Made by a program: the position numbers and the translations under genes. Shown piece by piece: positions 27,126-35,877 of a stretch of 64,000 nt of DNA (the stretch's first letter is position 1; every line of letters begins with the position of its first letter). The notes below the pieces were generated by a model. That model worked only from the letters and a program-made list of their open reading frames with translations. It made no database searches and was not told the DNA's origin. Source of the DNA: Bacillus sp. HMF5848 (lineage in GTDB: Bacteria; Bacillota; Bacilli; Bacillales; HMF5848); NCBI RefSeq assembly GCF_003944835.1, contig NZ_RWIV01000001.1:3833501-3897500 (forward strand), written 5' to 3'.

Positions 27126-29486
27126 GTGAGAAACTTGCTTAAAAAAGTTGTCGGCGATAAGCAAGAGCGCCGTTTGAAAAATTATTATAAAACTGTCGAA
27201 AAAATTAACGAGTATGAGTCTTATATGGAAGGCTTGTCTGATGAAGAGTTACGAGCAAAGACAGCTTATTTTAAAGAGCAACTCGCAAACGGGAAAACCA
27301 TATATGACATCCAAACCGAAGCATTTGCGGTCGTACGCGAAGCATCAAAGCGCGTCACAGGTATGCGCCACTTTGATGTTCAGCTCGTTGGTGGTCTTGT
27401 TTTAACAGAAGGAAATATTGCTGAAATGGCAACTGGTGAAGGTAAAACATTAGTCGCTTCACTGCCAAGCTACTTACGTGCCCTTGAAGGAAAAGGCGTT
27501 CACGTCATAACAGTTAACGAGTATTTAGCTCGTCGTGACCGTGACTTGATTGGAAAAATACATCAGTTTTTAGGACTAACTGTAGGCTTAAACCTTCCGA
27601 TGATGATGCCACAGCAAAAGCAAATGGCATACAAAGCGGACATCACGTATGGTGTCGGCAATGAGTTCGGTTTTGACTATTTACGCGATAAGATGGCCTA
27701 TGATCCATCACAACGTATTCAACGTCCTTATCACTTCGCCATTATAGATGAAGTTGATAGTGTGTTAATCGATGAAGCAAAAACACCGCTTATTATTGCT
27801 GGTAAAACGGGAATTAGCTCCGAGCTAAGTTATTTATGTGCTCGTATCGTAAAATCATTTGAAGCAGATAAGCATTATATATTTGATGAAGAAACGAACA
27901 CAGTTACGCTAACTGATGAAGGAATTGAAAAAGTAGAGCGTGGCTTTGATATTGATAACTTATATGAGCTTGAGCATCAAACATTGTACCACTATGTTAT
28001 TCAATCTTTACGCGCGTTAACGATGTTTGACCGTGACGTAGATTACATTGTAAAAGATGGACAAATTTTATTAATAGATATGTTTACGGGTCGTCCGATG
28101 GAGGGCCGTACGTTAAGTAATGGACTTCACCAAGCAATTGAGGCAAAAGAAGGCGTTGAAATAACGGAAGAAAATAAAACCCAAGCTGCCATCACGATCC
28201 AGAACTATTTCCGCCAATATCCTGTATTGAGTGGGATGACGGGAACAGCGAAAACGGAAGAGAAAGAATTCCAAGACTTATATGGTATGGACGTTATTCA
28301 AATACCAACAAACAAGCCAGTCGCACGTGTTGATTTACCAGATAAAATTTATGACACCATTGATAATAAATATAAGGCTACTGCCAAAGAAGTGAAGCGA
28401 ATTCATGCAACTGGTCAACCGATCCTTGTTGGAACGACTTCCATTTTACAATCAGAAAAAGTGGCAGAGCACTTTAAAAATGAAGGCATTCCTTACCAAC
28501 TGTTGAACGCAAAAACGATTGAACAAGAAATCGAACTTATTTCTACTGCTGGCCAAAAAGGACGCGTTACAATTGCTACAAACATGGCTGGACGAGGAAC
28601 AGACATTGTCCTTGGAGAAGGCGTCCATGAGCTAGGTGGCTTACACGTACTAGGAACAGAACGTCATGAATCCCGTCGGATTGATAATCAATTAAAAGGT
28701 CGTTCTGGTCGTCAAGGTGACCCTGGTAGTTCGCAATTTTTCATCTCCATTCAAGATGAAATGTTCCGTCGCTTTGCACGTGATGAATTAGAAAAGCTTC
28801 AAAAATCAATTCAAACAGATGAAACAGGTCTTATTGTTAGCAAGAAAATTCAAGAGTTTGTTGACCGCACACAACGCATTTGTGAAGGAGCAAACTTCTC
28901 TATCCGTGAGTACAACTTAAAGCTTGATAACGTTCTGAACGAGCAGCGTAATACAGTGTACGAGCTTCGCGAAAAAATTATTGATACGCAGGATGCTTTA
29001 TCGATTACGATACCAATGATTCGTTCGTACGTAGAGGAAGAAATTAATCGTTCATGCGATGTGGAGATTGAACCTGAAGAATGGCAAATGGCTGAACTTC
29101 AAGAAGCACTGCAAACAGCTCTTAATAGTGAAGACGTAGTTTTTAGTAATACGGAAGATATAGCTGATGTTCGCACTATTGTTAATCCTGTTCTTGAAAA
29201 CTATATGGCGTACATTGAAACGTTAGATAATAATGAACGTGTACAAGCTGTTATGAAGCGAGTATTATTATCGGTTGTAGACCAACATTGGCTAAAGCAT
29301 ATTGAGGCAATGGAACGACTTAAAGAAGGGATTGGCCTACGCCACTTCTCTCAAGAAGACCCAATGCGTCAATATCAACGTGAAGGGCTTGAGTTGTTTG
29401 CAAATATGTTCTATCAAATAGAGCGTGAAACAGCTCGTCAGCTAGCTGCGCTTGTACAGGAAGTAGAGAAGGAGGACTCAAAATAA
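27126..29486 (+). CDS. secA2: Accessory Sec translocase ATPase SecA2
   Basis: A 786-aa SecA paralogue that drives export of a subset of proteins, in Bacillus typically S-layer proteins. It shows FDVQLVGGLVLTEGNIAEM, Walker A ATGEGKT (about residue 104), DEVDSVLIDEA, MTGTAKTEEKEF, ATNMAGRGTDI and LKGRSGRQGDPGSS. It is shorter than housekeeping SecA and lacks the C-terminal Cys-rich zinc/SecB-binding tail; slaP follows immediately. The GTG at 27126 follows GAGGAG at 11 bases. Both points, plus the S-layer context, favour SecA2 over SecA1. Confidence 0.94.
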   Translation: MRNLLKKVVGDKQERRLKNYYKTVEKINEYESYMEGLSDEELRAKTAYFKEQLANGKTIYDIQTEAFAVVREASKRVTGMRHFDVQLVGGLVLTEGNIAEMATGEGKTLVASLPSYLRALEGKGVHVITVNEYLARRDRDLIGKIHQFLGLTVGLNLPMMMPQQKQMAYKADITYGVGNEFGFDYLRDKMAYDPSQRIQRPYHFAIIDEVDSVLIDEAKTPLIIAGKTGISSELSYLCARIVKSFEADKHYIFDEETNTVTLTDEGIEKVERGFDIDNLYELEHQTLYHYVIQSLRALTMFDRDVDYIVKDGQILLIDMFTGRPMEGRTLSNGLHQAIEAKEGVEITEENKTQAAITIQNYFRQYPVLSGMTGTAKTEEKEFQDLYGMDVIQIPTNKPVARVDLPDKIYDTIDNKYKATAKEVKRIHATGQPILVGTTSILQSEKVAEHFKNEGIPYQLLNAKTIEQEIELISTAGQKGRVTIATNMAGRGTDIVLGEGVHELGGLHVLGTERHESRRIDNQLKGRSGRQGDPGSSQFFISIQDEMFRRFARDELEKLQKSIQTDETGLIVSKKIQEFVDRTQRICEGANFSIREYNLKLDNVLNEQRNTVYELREKIIDTQDALSITIPMIRSYVEEEINRSCDVEIEPEEWQMAELQEALQTALNSEDVVFSNTEDIADVRTIVNPVLENYMAYIETLDNNERVQAVMKRVLLSVVDQHWLKHIEAMERLKEGIGLRHFSQEDPMRQYQREGLELFANMFYQIERETARQLAALVQEVEKEDSK

Positions 29487-30382
29487 TGGAATTTCCATTT
29501 TTTAAAAAGAAACCAAAAATGATGGGTCAAGAAGATGTCGTTGACTCAAACAGTATACTAGACAGCGGTGAAAGTGAAGAGAAAACAGAAAACCTCGTGA
29601 AAACAGAGCTTTCAATTCCTTCGGCTTGGAAATTAAGTGTTGAAGATAAATATTACTTTCAATTTTTAAATAATGAACTGTCTCCTCTACGTGAAGGACA
29701 GCTATCGCTTTCTGGATTAGATATTAAACAGGACCAAGGCAGCTTTGTTGTGACAGCTTTTATACGTAATGCACTAAAAAAGCCAATCTCATTAGGTGCT
29801 ACGTCAATAGGTTTGTTAGACAAAGATGAAAATATTTTAGCTGAAAAAGTGTTTAACCTAGAGAAGGTAGAAAAAATACCTGCAAAAAGTAGTCGCCCTT
29901 GGCGCTTCATTTTCACAAAGGACGAATTAAGAACGGACGAGCTCCCAGAAGAAGGCTGGAAAATTGCGTTTGACATGCGTCGCCAAAATACACTTGACCT
30001 TGATGAAAGCTGGGAGCGCAGTTTGACACCCGACTCTAAGGCTCAACTTGTGAAATTGGTGGAGACTTTAGAAGTCCCCAAAAGAGGCGAAATCAAATTC
30101 GTCCCTTTACAAGCCCAAGTTCAAAAAAATGGAGATTTACACGTTTCATTGTTAATTCGTAACGGTAATAATAAATCGATCACATTAAAGCAGCTACCTC
30201 TCATAGTAGAGGATGCGCAAGGTGATGTTTTAGCTGAAGGCGGCTTTAATCTTGGTAACTTCCAGATAAAAGGAAATACAAGCAAACCATGGACATTTAT
30301 ATTCAGCAAATCTTTACTTAAAAAAGATAAATTCGAATTAAAAGGTTGGAAGGCGTACCCACCTCAACCGAAAAAAGCATAA
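29486..30382 (+). CDS. slaP: Accessory Sec system S-layer assembly protein SlaP
   Basis: A 298-aa protein with no signal peptide or membrane span, so cytoplasmic. It is built of two related halves (the SLAP duplication): about 65-150 (LSPLREGQLSLSGLDIKQD, FIRNALKKPISLG, SSRPWRFIFTKDEL) and about 190-285 (GEIKFVPLQAQVQKNGDL, LIRNGNNKSITLK, TSKPWTFIFSKSLL). In B. anthracis SlaP works with SecA2 to secrete Sap and EA1. Its ATG overlaps the secA2 stop (TAATG) and GGAGG lies inside secA2, so translation is probably coupled. A strong terminator follows at once. Confidence 0.92.
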   Translation: MEFPFFKKKPKMMGQEDVVDSNSILDSGESEEKTENLVKTELSIPSAWKLSVEDKYYFQFLNNELSPLREGQLSLSGLDIKQDQGSFVVTAFIRNALKKPISLGATSIGLLDKDENILAEKVFNLEKVEKIPAKSSRPWRFIFTKDELRTDELPEEGWKIAFDMRRQNTLDLDESWERSLTPDSKAQLVKLVETLEVPKRGEIKFVPLQAQVQKNGDLHVSLLIRNGNNKSITLKQLPLIVEDAQGDVLAEGGFNLGNFQIKGNTSKPWTFIFSKSLLKKDKFELKGWKAYPPQPKKA

Positions 30383-30384
30383 TA

Positions 30385-30419
30385 AAAAGTCCGGAGCTCA
30401 TGCATTGCTCCGGACTTTT
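30385..30419. terminator. secA2-slaP terminator
   Basis: Perfect 13-bp stem AAAAGTCCGGAGC/GCTCCGGACTTTT with a 9-nt loop. It sits three bases past the slaP stop; the flanking A and T runs make it symmetrical. Confidence 0.95.
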
Positions 30420-30515
30420 CTATTGTAGGCACTTAGAAAAAAAGCACCAAAGATAATCGCTTTCCTCTAATAAAAATATCCCCTTGCATTTTACTACAAG
30501 AGGATTTATTCAAGA

Positions 30516-30549
30516 AAAAACACCTAACCTGTAAAGGATAGGTGTTTTT
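30516..30549. terminator. Second, bidirectional terminator
   Basis: Stem AAAAACACCTA/TAGGTGTTTTT with a 12-nt loop. A back-up for slaP, or the end of the tagA transcript from the other strand (tagA stop is about 280 bases away). Confidence 0.75.
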
Positions 30550-30832
30550 CCCACTGGGCTACCAACCGTGTGTGTATTTTTATATATGGAGTAGAAGGAA
30601 ATAATCTCTCCTTACTTAAACATTTTACCATTGATAGTATAAGATAACAAATAAAATTTTGGTATTTGAGAGAATTAATAGTAGCAGATTTTCGACTTAT
30701 TTTTATGGATTAGCATTTATCGTTTTGGTGATAAATCACGATTAAACCACTATAGTGACAGTCTTTTAGACCGTTAGTACTCAAAAGGCTTCCTTATCGT
30801 ATATGGTATAATTTTGCAGTATTCTGTCAATG

Positions 30833-31543
30833 TTATGAACCTTTCATAACTCTTAACAAAAATTTCGGCAATGCCATTTGTCGCTGTATGCGCCATGGCT
30901 CTTTTAATAAACGGTAGAACCACTCCATACCTAATTTTTGAAATCCAGCAGGAGCTCGCTTTAATCGTCCTGATAGTACATCAAATGATCCCCCTACACC
31001 TTGATAAATATTAGGGCGTAGTGTTTCCATATGATCTACGATCCAATTTTCTTGGGCAGGGCTACCTTTTGCGACAAAAATAATATCAGCATCTGAATTA
31101 TTAATGGTATCGATAATACGCTGCTCATCCTTTTCATACCCATCAAGCGTACCGACAATGTTTATCCCAGGGTACACGTCCTCAAGCTTTGATTTTGCTT
31201 CTTCAGCGATGCCTGGCTTTGCACCGTATAAAAATATTTTTTTATTGTGCTTAGCTGCCATTTCACAAAGTGTGAGCATCATATCAATACCTGTCACACG
31301 TTTTCTTATTTTGCCTTTTTTCAGCTTAGACGCTAATATGACACCAATGCCATCAGGAATTTGATATGTCGCGCGGTTTAGCAATGTACGCAACTCTAAG
31401 TCCTCTTGTGCCTTCATTATTTTTTCCGGATTGATGGCAACGATAAAAGACTTTCTTGCCGCTGCAATATCTGCCAAGATTCGCTCTGTTAGCTCTTCAT
31501 ATGTAAGAGGACATACGTCTACCCCAAGAATCGTTTCTTTCAT
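30833..31543 (-). CDS. tagA: WecG/TagA/CpsF-family glycosyltransferase
   Basis: A 236-aa GT26 enzyme that transfers N-acetylmannosamine (or ManNAcA) from its UDP donor to undecaprenyl-diphospho-GlcNAc at the cytoplasmic membrane face. It shows ILGVDVCPLTYEE, NPEKIMKAQED, YQIPDGIGVILASK (conserved Asp), FLYGAKPGIAEEA, ADIIFVAKGSPAQENWI and VGGSFDVLSGRLKRAP. The upstream UDP-ManNAc dehydrogenase favours a ManNAcA-containing wall polymer over plain teichoic acid. ATG at 31543 with AGGTGAT upstream; a terminator-like hairpin lies 25 bases before the start. Confidence 0.92.
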   Translation of the reverse strand: MKETILGVDVCPLTYEELTERILADIAAARKSFIVAINPEKIMKAQEDLELRTLLNRATYQIPDGIGVILASKLKKGKIRKRVTGIDMMLTLCEMAAKHNKKIFLYGAKPGIAEEAKSKLEDVYPGINIVGTLDGYEKDEQRIIDTINNSDADIIFVAKGSPAQENWIVDHMETLRPNIYQGVGGSFDVLSGRLKRAPAGFQKLGMEWFYRLLKEPWRIQRQMALPKFLLRVMKGS

Positions 31544-31567
31544 GAATATATCACCTAATTTTGAAGG

Positions 31568-31593
31568 AAAAGCGACTGATTGTAGTCGCTTTT
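31568..31593. terminator. Hairpin between dehydrogenase and tagA
   Basis: Stem AAAGCGACT/AGTCGCTTT with a 6-nt loop. On the minus strand it is followed by TTCCTT, so it may act as a partial terminator or attenuator just ahead of tagA. Confidence 0.7.
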
Positions 31594-31630
31594 CTCACTG
31601 TATTTTACGCTAATGGAGTGCTTAATAAGA

Positions 31631-32902
31631 CTATTTTCCATCTCCTAGTACAAGCACCTCGAAACCAGCTGCTTCCCAAGCTGTTCGGTTCATGCAGTTT
31701 TTCGCATCAATAATAATTTTTGAACGAACTAAATCCTTAACTGTTTCTGGTAATAAATATTTAAATTCATTATGATCAGTTAGAACAAGGATAACGTCCG
31801 CATGCGAAACGGCCTCTTGCATATTTTGCGTTTGACGCTCCAAATTATTTACTTTTATATGGGGATCAAATGCTGTGTAGTCTACACCTAATTCATCTAG
31901 ATGGTGAAGAACTTCTACAGAAGGACTCTCCCTCATGTCATCAATATTTCCTTTAAACGCAAGTCCAAACACAGCAACACGTCCATACTGAATACCACGG
32001 TCTTCTAACGTGCGCTTTGTTTTTAATGCCGTATATTCAGGCATGCTGTCGTTTGTGTTTCGAGCCAACGTGATAATATTGGCAAGCTCGGGCTGAAGCT
32101 CTGCTAAAAACCATGGATCTACCGCAATACAATGTCCCCCAACACCTGGTCCAGGCATGTGAATGTTCACACGTGGGTGGAAGTTTGCAAGCTTAATGGC
32201 TTCCCATACGTTAACTCCTATACGTTCAGAGATCTTTGCAAGTTCGTTTGCAAAAGCAATATTTACATCGCGATACGTATTTTCCATTACTTTGACCATT
32301 TCAGCTGTTGTTGCGTCTGTTATATGAATGGTACCACGAACAAATACACGGTATAAATCAGCCGTCAGACGGCTTGATTCTTCGTTAATCCCACCAACGA
32401 TACGATCGTTATTTGTAAGTTCTTCAAATACACGTCCTGGAATAACACGTTCCGGAGAGTGAGAAATCATAAGTTCTGTACCAAATTGTAAACCTGCCTC
32501 TTTCAAAATCGGCATCATCACATCTTCGACAGTACGCGGTGGTACCGTTGATTCAAGTATAACTAAATTACCTTTACGAAGGAAAGGTACGATAGACTTC
32601 GTCGCATTTCGTACATAATCCAAATTCGCTGTTTTATCATCGTTTATAGGGGATGGTACGGCAATTATAAAAACATCCGCCTCTTCCACCTCTGTTGAAA
32701 CTGTAAACTTACCGCTATCTATAGCGCTATTTAAACGCTCTTGTAATCCATGCTCTTCAATATGCAGCTGTTTTTTAGCAACCATACTCACTGCTTTTTC
32801 ATTAACATCCATACCATGTACGCGTACGCCATGGTTAGCAAACATAACCGCTGTTGGCAGACCAATATATCCTAAACCAACTACACAAATTTTTTGTGTC
32901 AT
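31631..32902 (-). CDS. wecC: UDP-N-acetyl-D-mannosamine dehydrogenase
   Basis: Oxidises UDP-ManNAc to UDP-ManNAcA. Start set at the ATG at 32902 (MTQKICVVGLGYIGLPTAVM) with AAGGAG 10 bases upstream; the frame is open 13 codons further. The 423-aa protein shows GLGYIGLPTA rather than the GTGYVGLVTG of Ugd, STVPPRTVEDVM, SPERVIPGRVFEEL and the catalytic block GPGVGGHCIAVDPWFL, which is the WecC form. No UDP-GlcNAc 2-epimerase is in the window. Upstream of tagA on the same strand, 87 bases apart, suggesting both serve one polysaccharide. Confidence 0.92.
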   Translation of the reverse strand: MTQKICVVGLGYIGLPTAVMFANHGVRVHGMDVNEKAVSMVAKKQLHIEEHGLQERLNSAIDSGKFTVSTEVEEADVFIIAVPSPINDDKTANLDYVRNATKSIVPFLRKGNLVILESTVPPRTVEDVMMPILKEAGLQFGTELMISHSPERVIPGRVFEELTNNDRIVGGINEESSRLTADLYRVFVRGTIHITDATTAEMVKVMENTYRDVNIAFANELAKISERIGVNVWEAIKLANFHPRVNIHMPGPGVGGHCIAVDPWFLAELQPELANIITLARNTNDSMPEYTALKTKRTLEDRGIQYGRVAVFGLAFKGNIDDMRESPSVEVLHHLDELGVDYTAFDPHIKVNNLERQTQNMQEAVSHADVILVLTDHNEFKYLLPETVKDLVRSKIIIDAKNCMNRTAWEAAGFEVLVLGDGK

Positions 32903-32995
32903 AGTCACAAAACTCCTTTGCAAAATAAACCTACTTGACATTATATCGAAAATTAGCGTCTGAGGATAGGGGGTCGCTATACATATCGATAAAAT

Positions 32996-33023
32996 TTGAC
33001 AAGAATGTACATCTTTTTATCTT
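32996..33023 (+). promoter_or_regulatory. Candidate sigma-A promoter of the Ig-like operon
   Basis: TTGACA (32996-33001), 16-base spacer, TATCTT (33018-33023), about 80 bases ahead of the ATG at 33106. A second TATAAT at 33055-33060 lacks a good -35. Confidence 0.5.
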
Positions 33024-33105
33024 TAGTATGGAATAAAACCCGAAATAGTTGTATTATAATTGTAGGTAAAAAATACTACTAGATTCATAGAGAGGGGACA
33101 CATAA

Positions 33106-34092
33106 ATGAAGCGTATCATTACCATAGCAACCATTGTATCACTACTGCTTTTATCAATTATTCCTGTTACTGCAGCAACTACGCCTGCGTTAGACACAAA
33201 ATATCCTGCAAATAGCATGGATGATGTTCCCGTTACATCATATTTCACTTTTGATTTTAATGATGAAGTTACAAACGTAGACAAGACAAAGATTCTTGTA
33301 AAAACAGTGCTTGGAAGTACAATCATTAATTTCCAAGAAGTAAAATTACAAGGTGACAAATTAATCATTATTACGCCAACACTCGATTTTGATAAATCTT
33401 ATAACGTAACAATTGACGCTGGCGCCATTACGCTTAAAAACGGTACATACAACACACCGATTTCTACTACATTCACAACACAAGACGAAATGAACTTCAG
33501 AAACTTAATGATCACAGATCCAAGTCTACTTGAAGACTTATTAAGAAATAATAAAACAACTCGTGATATTTATGTAGTTGCACCTGAAGCTTATTTAAAA
33601 GAAGTTAATATTGTTCATAAGAAAAAAGCTAGTGTAGAAAACGTCTCAAATGGTGAACTTATTGAAGCATTAACTAACATTGATATTATCACCAAAAAGA
33701 AGGATGTAAAAACGGTTAACGTCACTGTAAAAGATAAAGACGATTTGATTGTTGAGGACAATGCTATTTTAGTGTCTGACACAGAAGATTCTGACTCAGA
33801 CCTTAACACATACAGCATCGCTTTCTCACAATTACCTAACAATTATGATGTTATTGTCGAGTTGAAAGACGTAAATGGTGTAACTATTGACGAAAAAATT
33901 ATAAAAGTTGTTCCCGACTCTGCATTATTTTCAAATATTGAGGAAGCATATGAGTATGAGACTCGTGAGCCAGGTGAAGACGGTACTGGTAATGAATTTA
34001 GTCTTTATGAATTAATTACTGATGAACAACTTTTCAATGCACTATTACTTGAAAGCGACCTAGAAAAAATTCAAATAGAGGTTAGAAACTAA
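33106..34092 (+). CDS. Secreted Big_5-like (SbsA Ig-like) protein
   Basis: A 328-aa exported protein. The signal peptide is residues 1 to about 23 (ending PVTAA). Residues about 26-125 form a Big_5/SbsA-type Ig-like domain (ATTPALDTKYPANSMDDVPV, YFTFDFNDEVTNVDKTKI, LDFDKSYNVTIDAGAITLKN, STTFTTQDE). The C-terminal 200 residues are acidic with a beta-like pattern and no motif I recognise. ATG at 33106 behind GAGGGGAC. It is the first of three genes 1 and 8 bases apart. No membrane or wall anchor is visible, so it may bind the other two products or the S-layer. Confidence 0.85.
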   Translation: MKRIITIATIVSLLLLSIIPVTAATTPALDTKYPANSMDDVPVTSYFTFDFNDEVTNVDKTKILVKTVLGSTIINFQEVKLQGDKLIIITPTLDFDKSYNVTIDAGAITLKNGTYNTPISTTFTTQDEMNFRNLMITDPSLLEDLLRNNKTTRDIYVVAPEAYLKEVNIVHKKKASVENVSNGELIEALTNIDIITKKKDVKTVNVTVKDKDDLIVEDNAILVSDTEDSDSDLNTYSIAFSQLPNNYDVIVELKDVNGVTIDEKIIKVVPDSALFSNIEEAYEYETREPGEDGTGNEFSLYELITDEQLFNALLLESDLEKIQIEVRN

Positions 34093-34093
34093 T

Positions 34094-34807
34094 ATGAAAC
34101 AATTTGTCCGTATGAGCCTGCTAGCAACATTATTAGCGGGCCTTTTCTTTACACCAATCGTTAACGCTGTCGGCAATCAGCTTTTGTGGGATTCTAAAAC
34201 GGTCTCAAATGCTTATAAAAAGTGGACCATCGAGTTTAACGAGCCTGTTTTAGCGAAAAGCGCTACTGATTTATTTTTTTATGTAGTAGATTCAAAAAAG
34301 CGTCGTGTTCCCGTCACGGTCCAAAGGTCTGATGATGGTTTGTCTGTTACCGTTACTCCTTCCCAACCTTACAAACTGAACCAAGAATATCAGCTTATTG
34401 TAGAGGAATCTGTTTTCTCAGAAACAGATACGGAGCGATTAGGTCAGACTATTGTTATGCCATTCCAAATTGATGCGCAGGCACCGCCAGAAGAAGAGTC
34501 AACTAGCTCTAATAATAAAACAACTTCAAAAAAATCTAATACGACACAAAACAATACAAAAGAGCAAGACAAGCCATCAGCTTTAAATATAAACTCTATA
34601 CACGGCAAGTTTATTACTGAAATAACGATTAAAGTAAGTGACCCATTTATAGCAAGAATAGTTATCGGTCGCACTGACATGAATTACGAAGGTGCTAACA
34701 CGTATACATTAGCTTTAGCTGGCATCAAAACGAATGAGAAACTCTCTGTTAAAGCCTACGATGCCAACGGCAAGTTAGTAGAGAGCTTAAACTACACAGT
34801 AAAATAG
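34094..34807 (+). CDS. Secreted Ig-like protein with Ser/Thr/Asn linker
   Basis: A 237-aa exported protein. Signal peptide about 1-24 (ending PIVNAVG). Residues about 30-125 are a Big_5-like domain (WTIEFNEPVLAKSATDL, VTVTPSQPYKLNQEYQLIVE). A low-complexity Ser/Thr/Asn/Lys linker follows (about 130-160), then a C-terminal beta domain of about 75 residues (FITEITIKVSDPFIARIVI). ATG at 34094, one base after the previous stop, with GAGG inside the upstream gene. The domain recalls the modules of the S-layer protein, so a lattice-associated role is possible. Confidence 0.83.
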   Translation: MKQFVRMSLLATLLAGLFFTPIVNAVGNQLLWDSKTVSNAYKKWTIEFNEPVLAKSATDLFFYVVDSKKRRVPVTVQRSDDGLSVTVTPSQPYKLNQEYQLIVEESVFSETDTERLGQTIVMPFQIDAQAPPEEESTSSNNKTTSKKSNTTQNNTKEQDKPSALNINSIHGKFITEITIKVSDPFIARIVIGRTDMNYEGANTYTLALAGIKTNEKLSVKAYDANGKLVESLNYTVK

Positions 34808-34815
34808 GAGATGCT

Positions 34816-35088
34816 ATGTGGAAAAAGTCATTAATTAGTACAGCCTTGTTAACCTTGATTATTGTTAATTTATTTCTATGGCCCTATTTGTTTAAACAGT
34901 TTGGCTTTGGAGGAGAGCAGCAAGCGGAAGACTCCCCAACGGTTACTGTCGATGAAACTAACGAAACAGCACCTGAGCTAACAGATGAAGAGTTACAACT
35001 CGATGAGGACATAACGGATTCCGAAGACACAACTCAGCCAGACGTTGATTCTGATGACACTACATTTAAAGTCGTCGATATTAAATAA
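34816..35088 (+). CDS. Small single-span membrane protein with acidic tail
   Basis: A 90-aa protein: a transmembrane segment at about 6-27 (LISTALLTLIIVNLFLWPYL) and an Asp/Glu/Thr-rich extracytoplasmic tail of about 55 residues. AGGAG lies 5 bases before the ATG. Third gene of the operon, followed directly by a terminator. It could anchor or present the two secreted Ig-like proteins; nothing in the sequence identifies it further. Confidence 0.75.
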   Translation: MWKKSLISTALLTLIIVNLFLWPYLFKQFGFGGEQQAEDSPTVTVDETNETAPELTDEELQLDEDITDSEDTTQPDVDSDDTTFKVVDIK

Positions 35089-35092
35089 ATAG

Positions 35093-35130
35093 AAAGGGAC
35101 CGAGCGTGATGGCTCGGCCCCTTCTTTTTG
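35093..35130 (+). terminator. Terminator of Ig-like operon
   Basis: Stem AAGGG-CCGAGC/GCTCGG-CCCCTT with a small bulge and a 6-nt loop, then TTCTTTTTG on the plus strand. Confidence 0.88.
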
Positions 35131-35159
35131 TTCTGTTCTACATCAGTTTTATGGTGGAC

Positions 35160-35188
35160 GGAAGCATGAGAACCGTCCCCGTGCTTCC
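35160..35188. repeat. REP-like hairpin, AGAACCGTCCCC core (copy 1)
   Basis: Stem GGAAGCA (35160-35166) and TGCTTCC (35182-35188) around TGAGAACCGTCCCCG. The last base touches the ybjQ stop codon. A second copy with a different but self-complementary stem is at 46649-46677. Confidence 0.8.
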
Positions 35189-35502
35189 TATTCTACGTAG
35201 ACTGCTGTGCCATACGCGATGATTTCAGATGCGCCTTGCATAACAGCAGATGATTCAAGGCGCATTTCAATAACAGCATTAGCGCCTTTTGCTTCTGCAT
35301 CCTTGACCATACGGCCAATCGCACGCTGACGAGCTTCTTCCATCATCTCTGTGTACTCTTTTAACTCGCCACCAACGATTGTTTTTAAGCCAGCCAAAAT
35401 GTCTTTCCCGATGTTTTTAGATTGTACTGTGCTACCACGCACAAACCCTTTTAGTTCCTTAATTTCTTTTCCTGGCACGAAATTAGTAGTTACTATAATC
35501 AT
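35188..35502 (-). CDS. ybjQ: YbjQ/UPF0145 family protein
   Basis: A 104-aa cytoplasmic protein of the YbjQ family (sometimes called heavy-metal-binding; biochemical role unsettled). It shows TTNFVPGKEIKELKGFVRG, GLKTIVGGELKEYTEMMEEA and AKGANAVIEMRLESS, with typical length. The start ATG at 35502 lies inside the end of the preceding small membrane gene (20-base overlap) and has GAGGAGG upstream. It occupies the place held by the ABC genes yxlFG in the B. subtilis sigY operon. Confidence 0.9.
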   Translation of the reverse strand: MIIVTTNFVPGKEIKELKGFVRGSTVQSKNIGKDILAGLKTIVGGELKEYTEMMEEARQRAIGRMVKDAEAKGANAVIEMRLESSAVMQGASEIIAYGTAVYVE

Positions 35503-35680
35503 TTTCGTCGTCCTCCTCTTTCTCTTTCCTCTTATCTTTTATAAATAATGCAATTAACCATATAATTAAGATTGCTTCTATCACAAACGAGATAATCGCC
35601 CATGTGATATTAAAAAATAGTAATACGTAGCCGAGTAGCTGAGCTATAACGATGAATGCAATTAATAAATATTTTATCAT
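35483..35680 (-). CDS. Small membrane protein, YxlE-like position
   Basis: A 65-aa protein with two hydrophobic segments (about 5-24 and 28-48) and a charged Lys/Glu/Asp tail. ATG overlaps the upstream stop by 4 bases (ATGA), so translation is coupled. Position after the YxlD-like gene and general build match YxlE of the B. subtilis sigY operon, which with YxlC/YxlD restrains SigY. The assignment rests on gene order rather than sequence. Confidence 0.7.
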   Translation of the reverse strand: MIKYLLIAFIVIAQLLGYVLLFFNITWAIISFVIEAILIIWLIALFIKDKRKEKEEDDENDYSNY

Positions 35681-35877
35681 TGTACTCTTCCTTTACGAAA
35701 AACTTTTCGAATAAATAGTAGGTAAAAGAGTGTTGGCATTGGCGCTTGTACGAGTCCGACAATGCCCCATATCCATTTATTGTGACCATGCTTTCTAGCA
35801 TCTAAGTAAAGCCAAGTGCTTTGGGCTAATAGTATAATGATGACAATCGGTAAAAGCTTTAATTCTTGTTCTGTCAT
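35677..35877 (-). CDS. Small membrane protein, YxlD-like (SigY anti-sigma component)
   Basis: A 66-aa protein with two membrane segments (about 8-24 and 34-57) separated by YLDARKHGHNKWIWGIVG, a phospholipase D-nuclease N-terminal-like signature seen in YxlD and related anti-sigma accessory proteins. It overlaps the genes on both sides by 4 bases. Likely part of the membrane complex that holds the ECF sigma factor inactive. Confidence 0.72.
   Translation of the reverse strand: MTEQELKLLPIVIIILLAQSTWLYLDARKHGHNKWIWGIVGLVQAPMPTLFYLLFIRKVFRKGRVQ

Larger units (their letters stand above)
30383..30832. other. Intergenic region between convergent slaP and tagA
   Basis: 450 bases with two terminator hairpins (30385-30419 and 30516-30549) and a small hairpin ATTTATC/GATAAAT near 30715-30740. 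The rest is AT-rich with no gene I can support. Confidence 0.6.
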
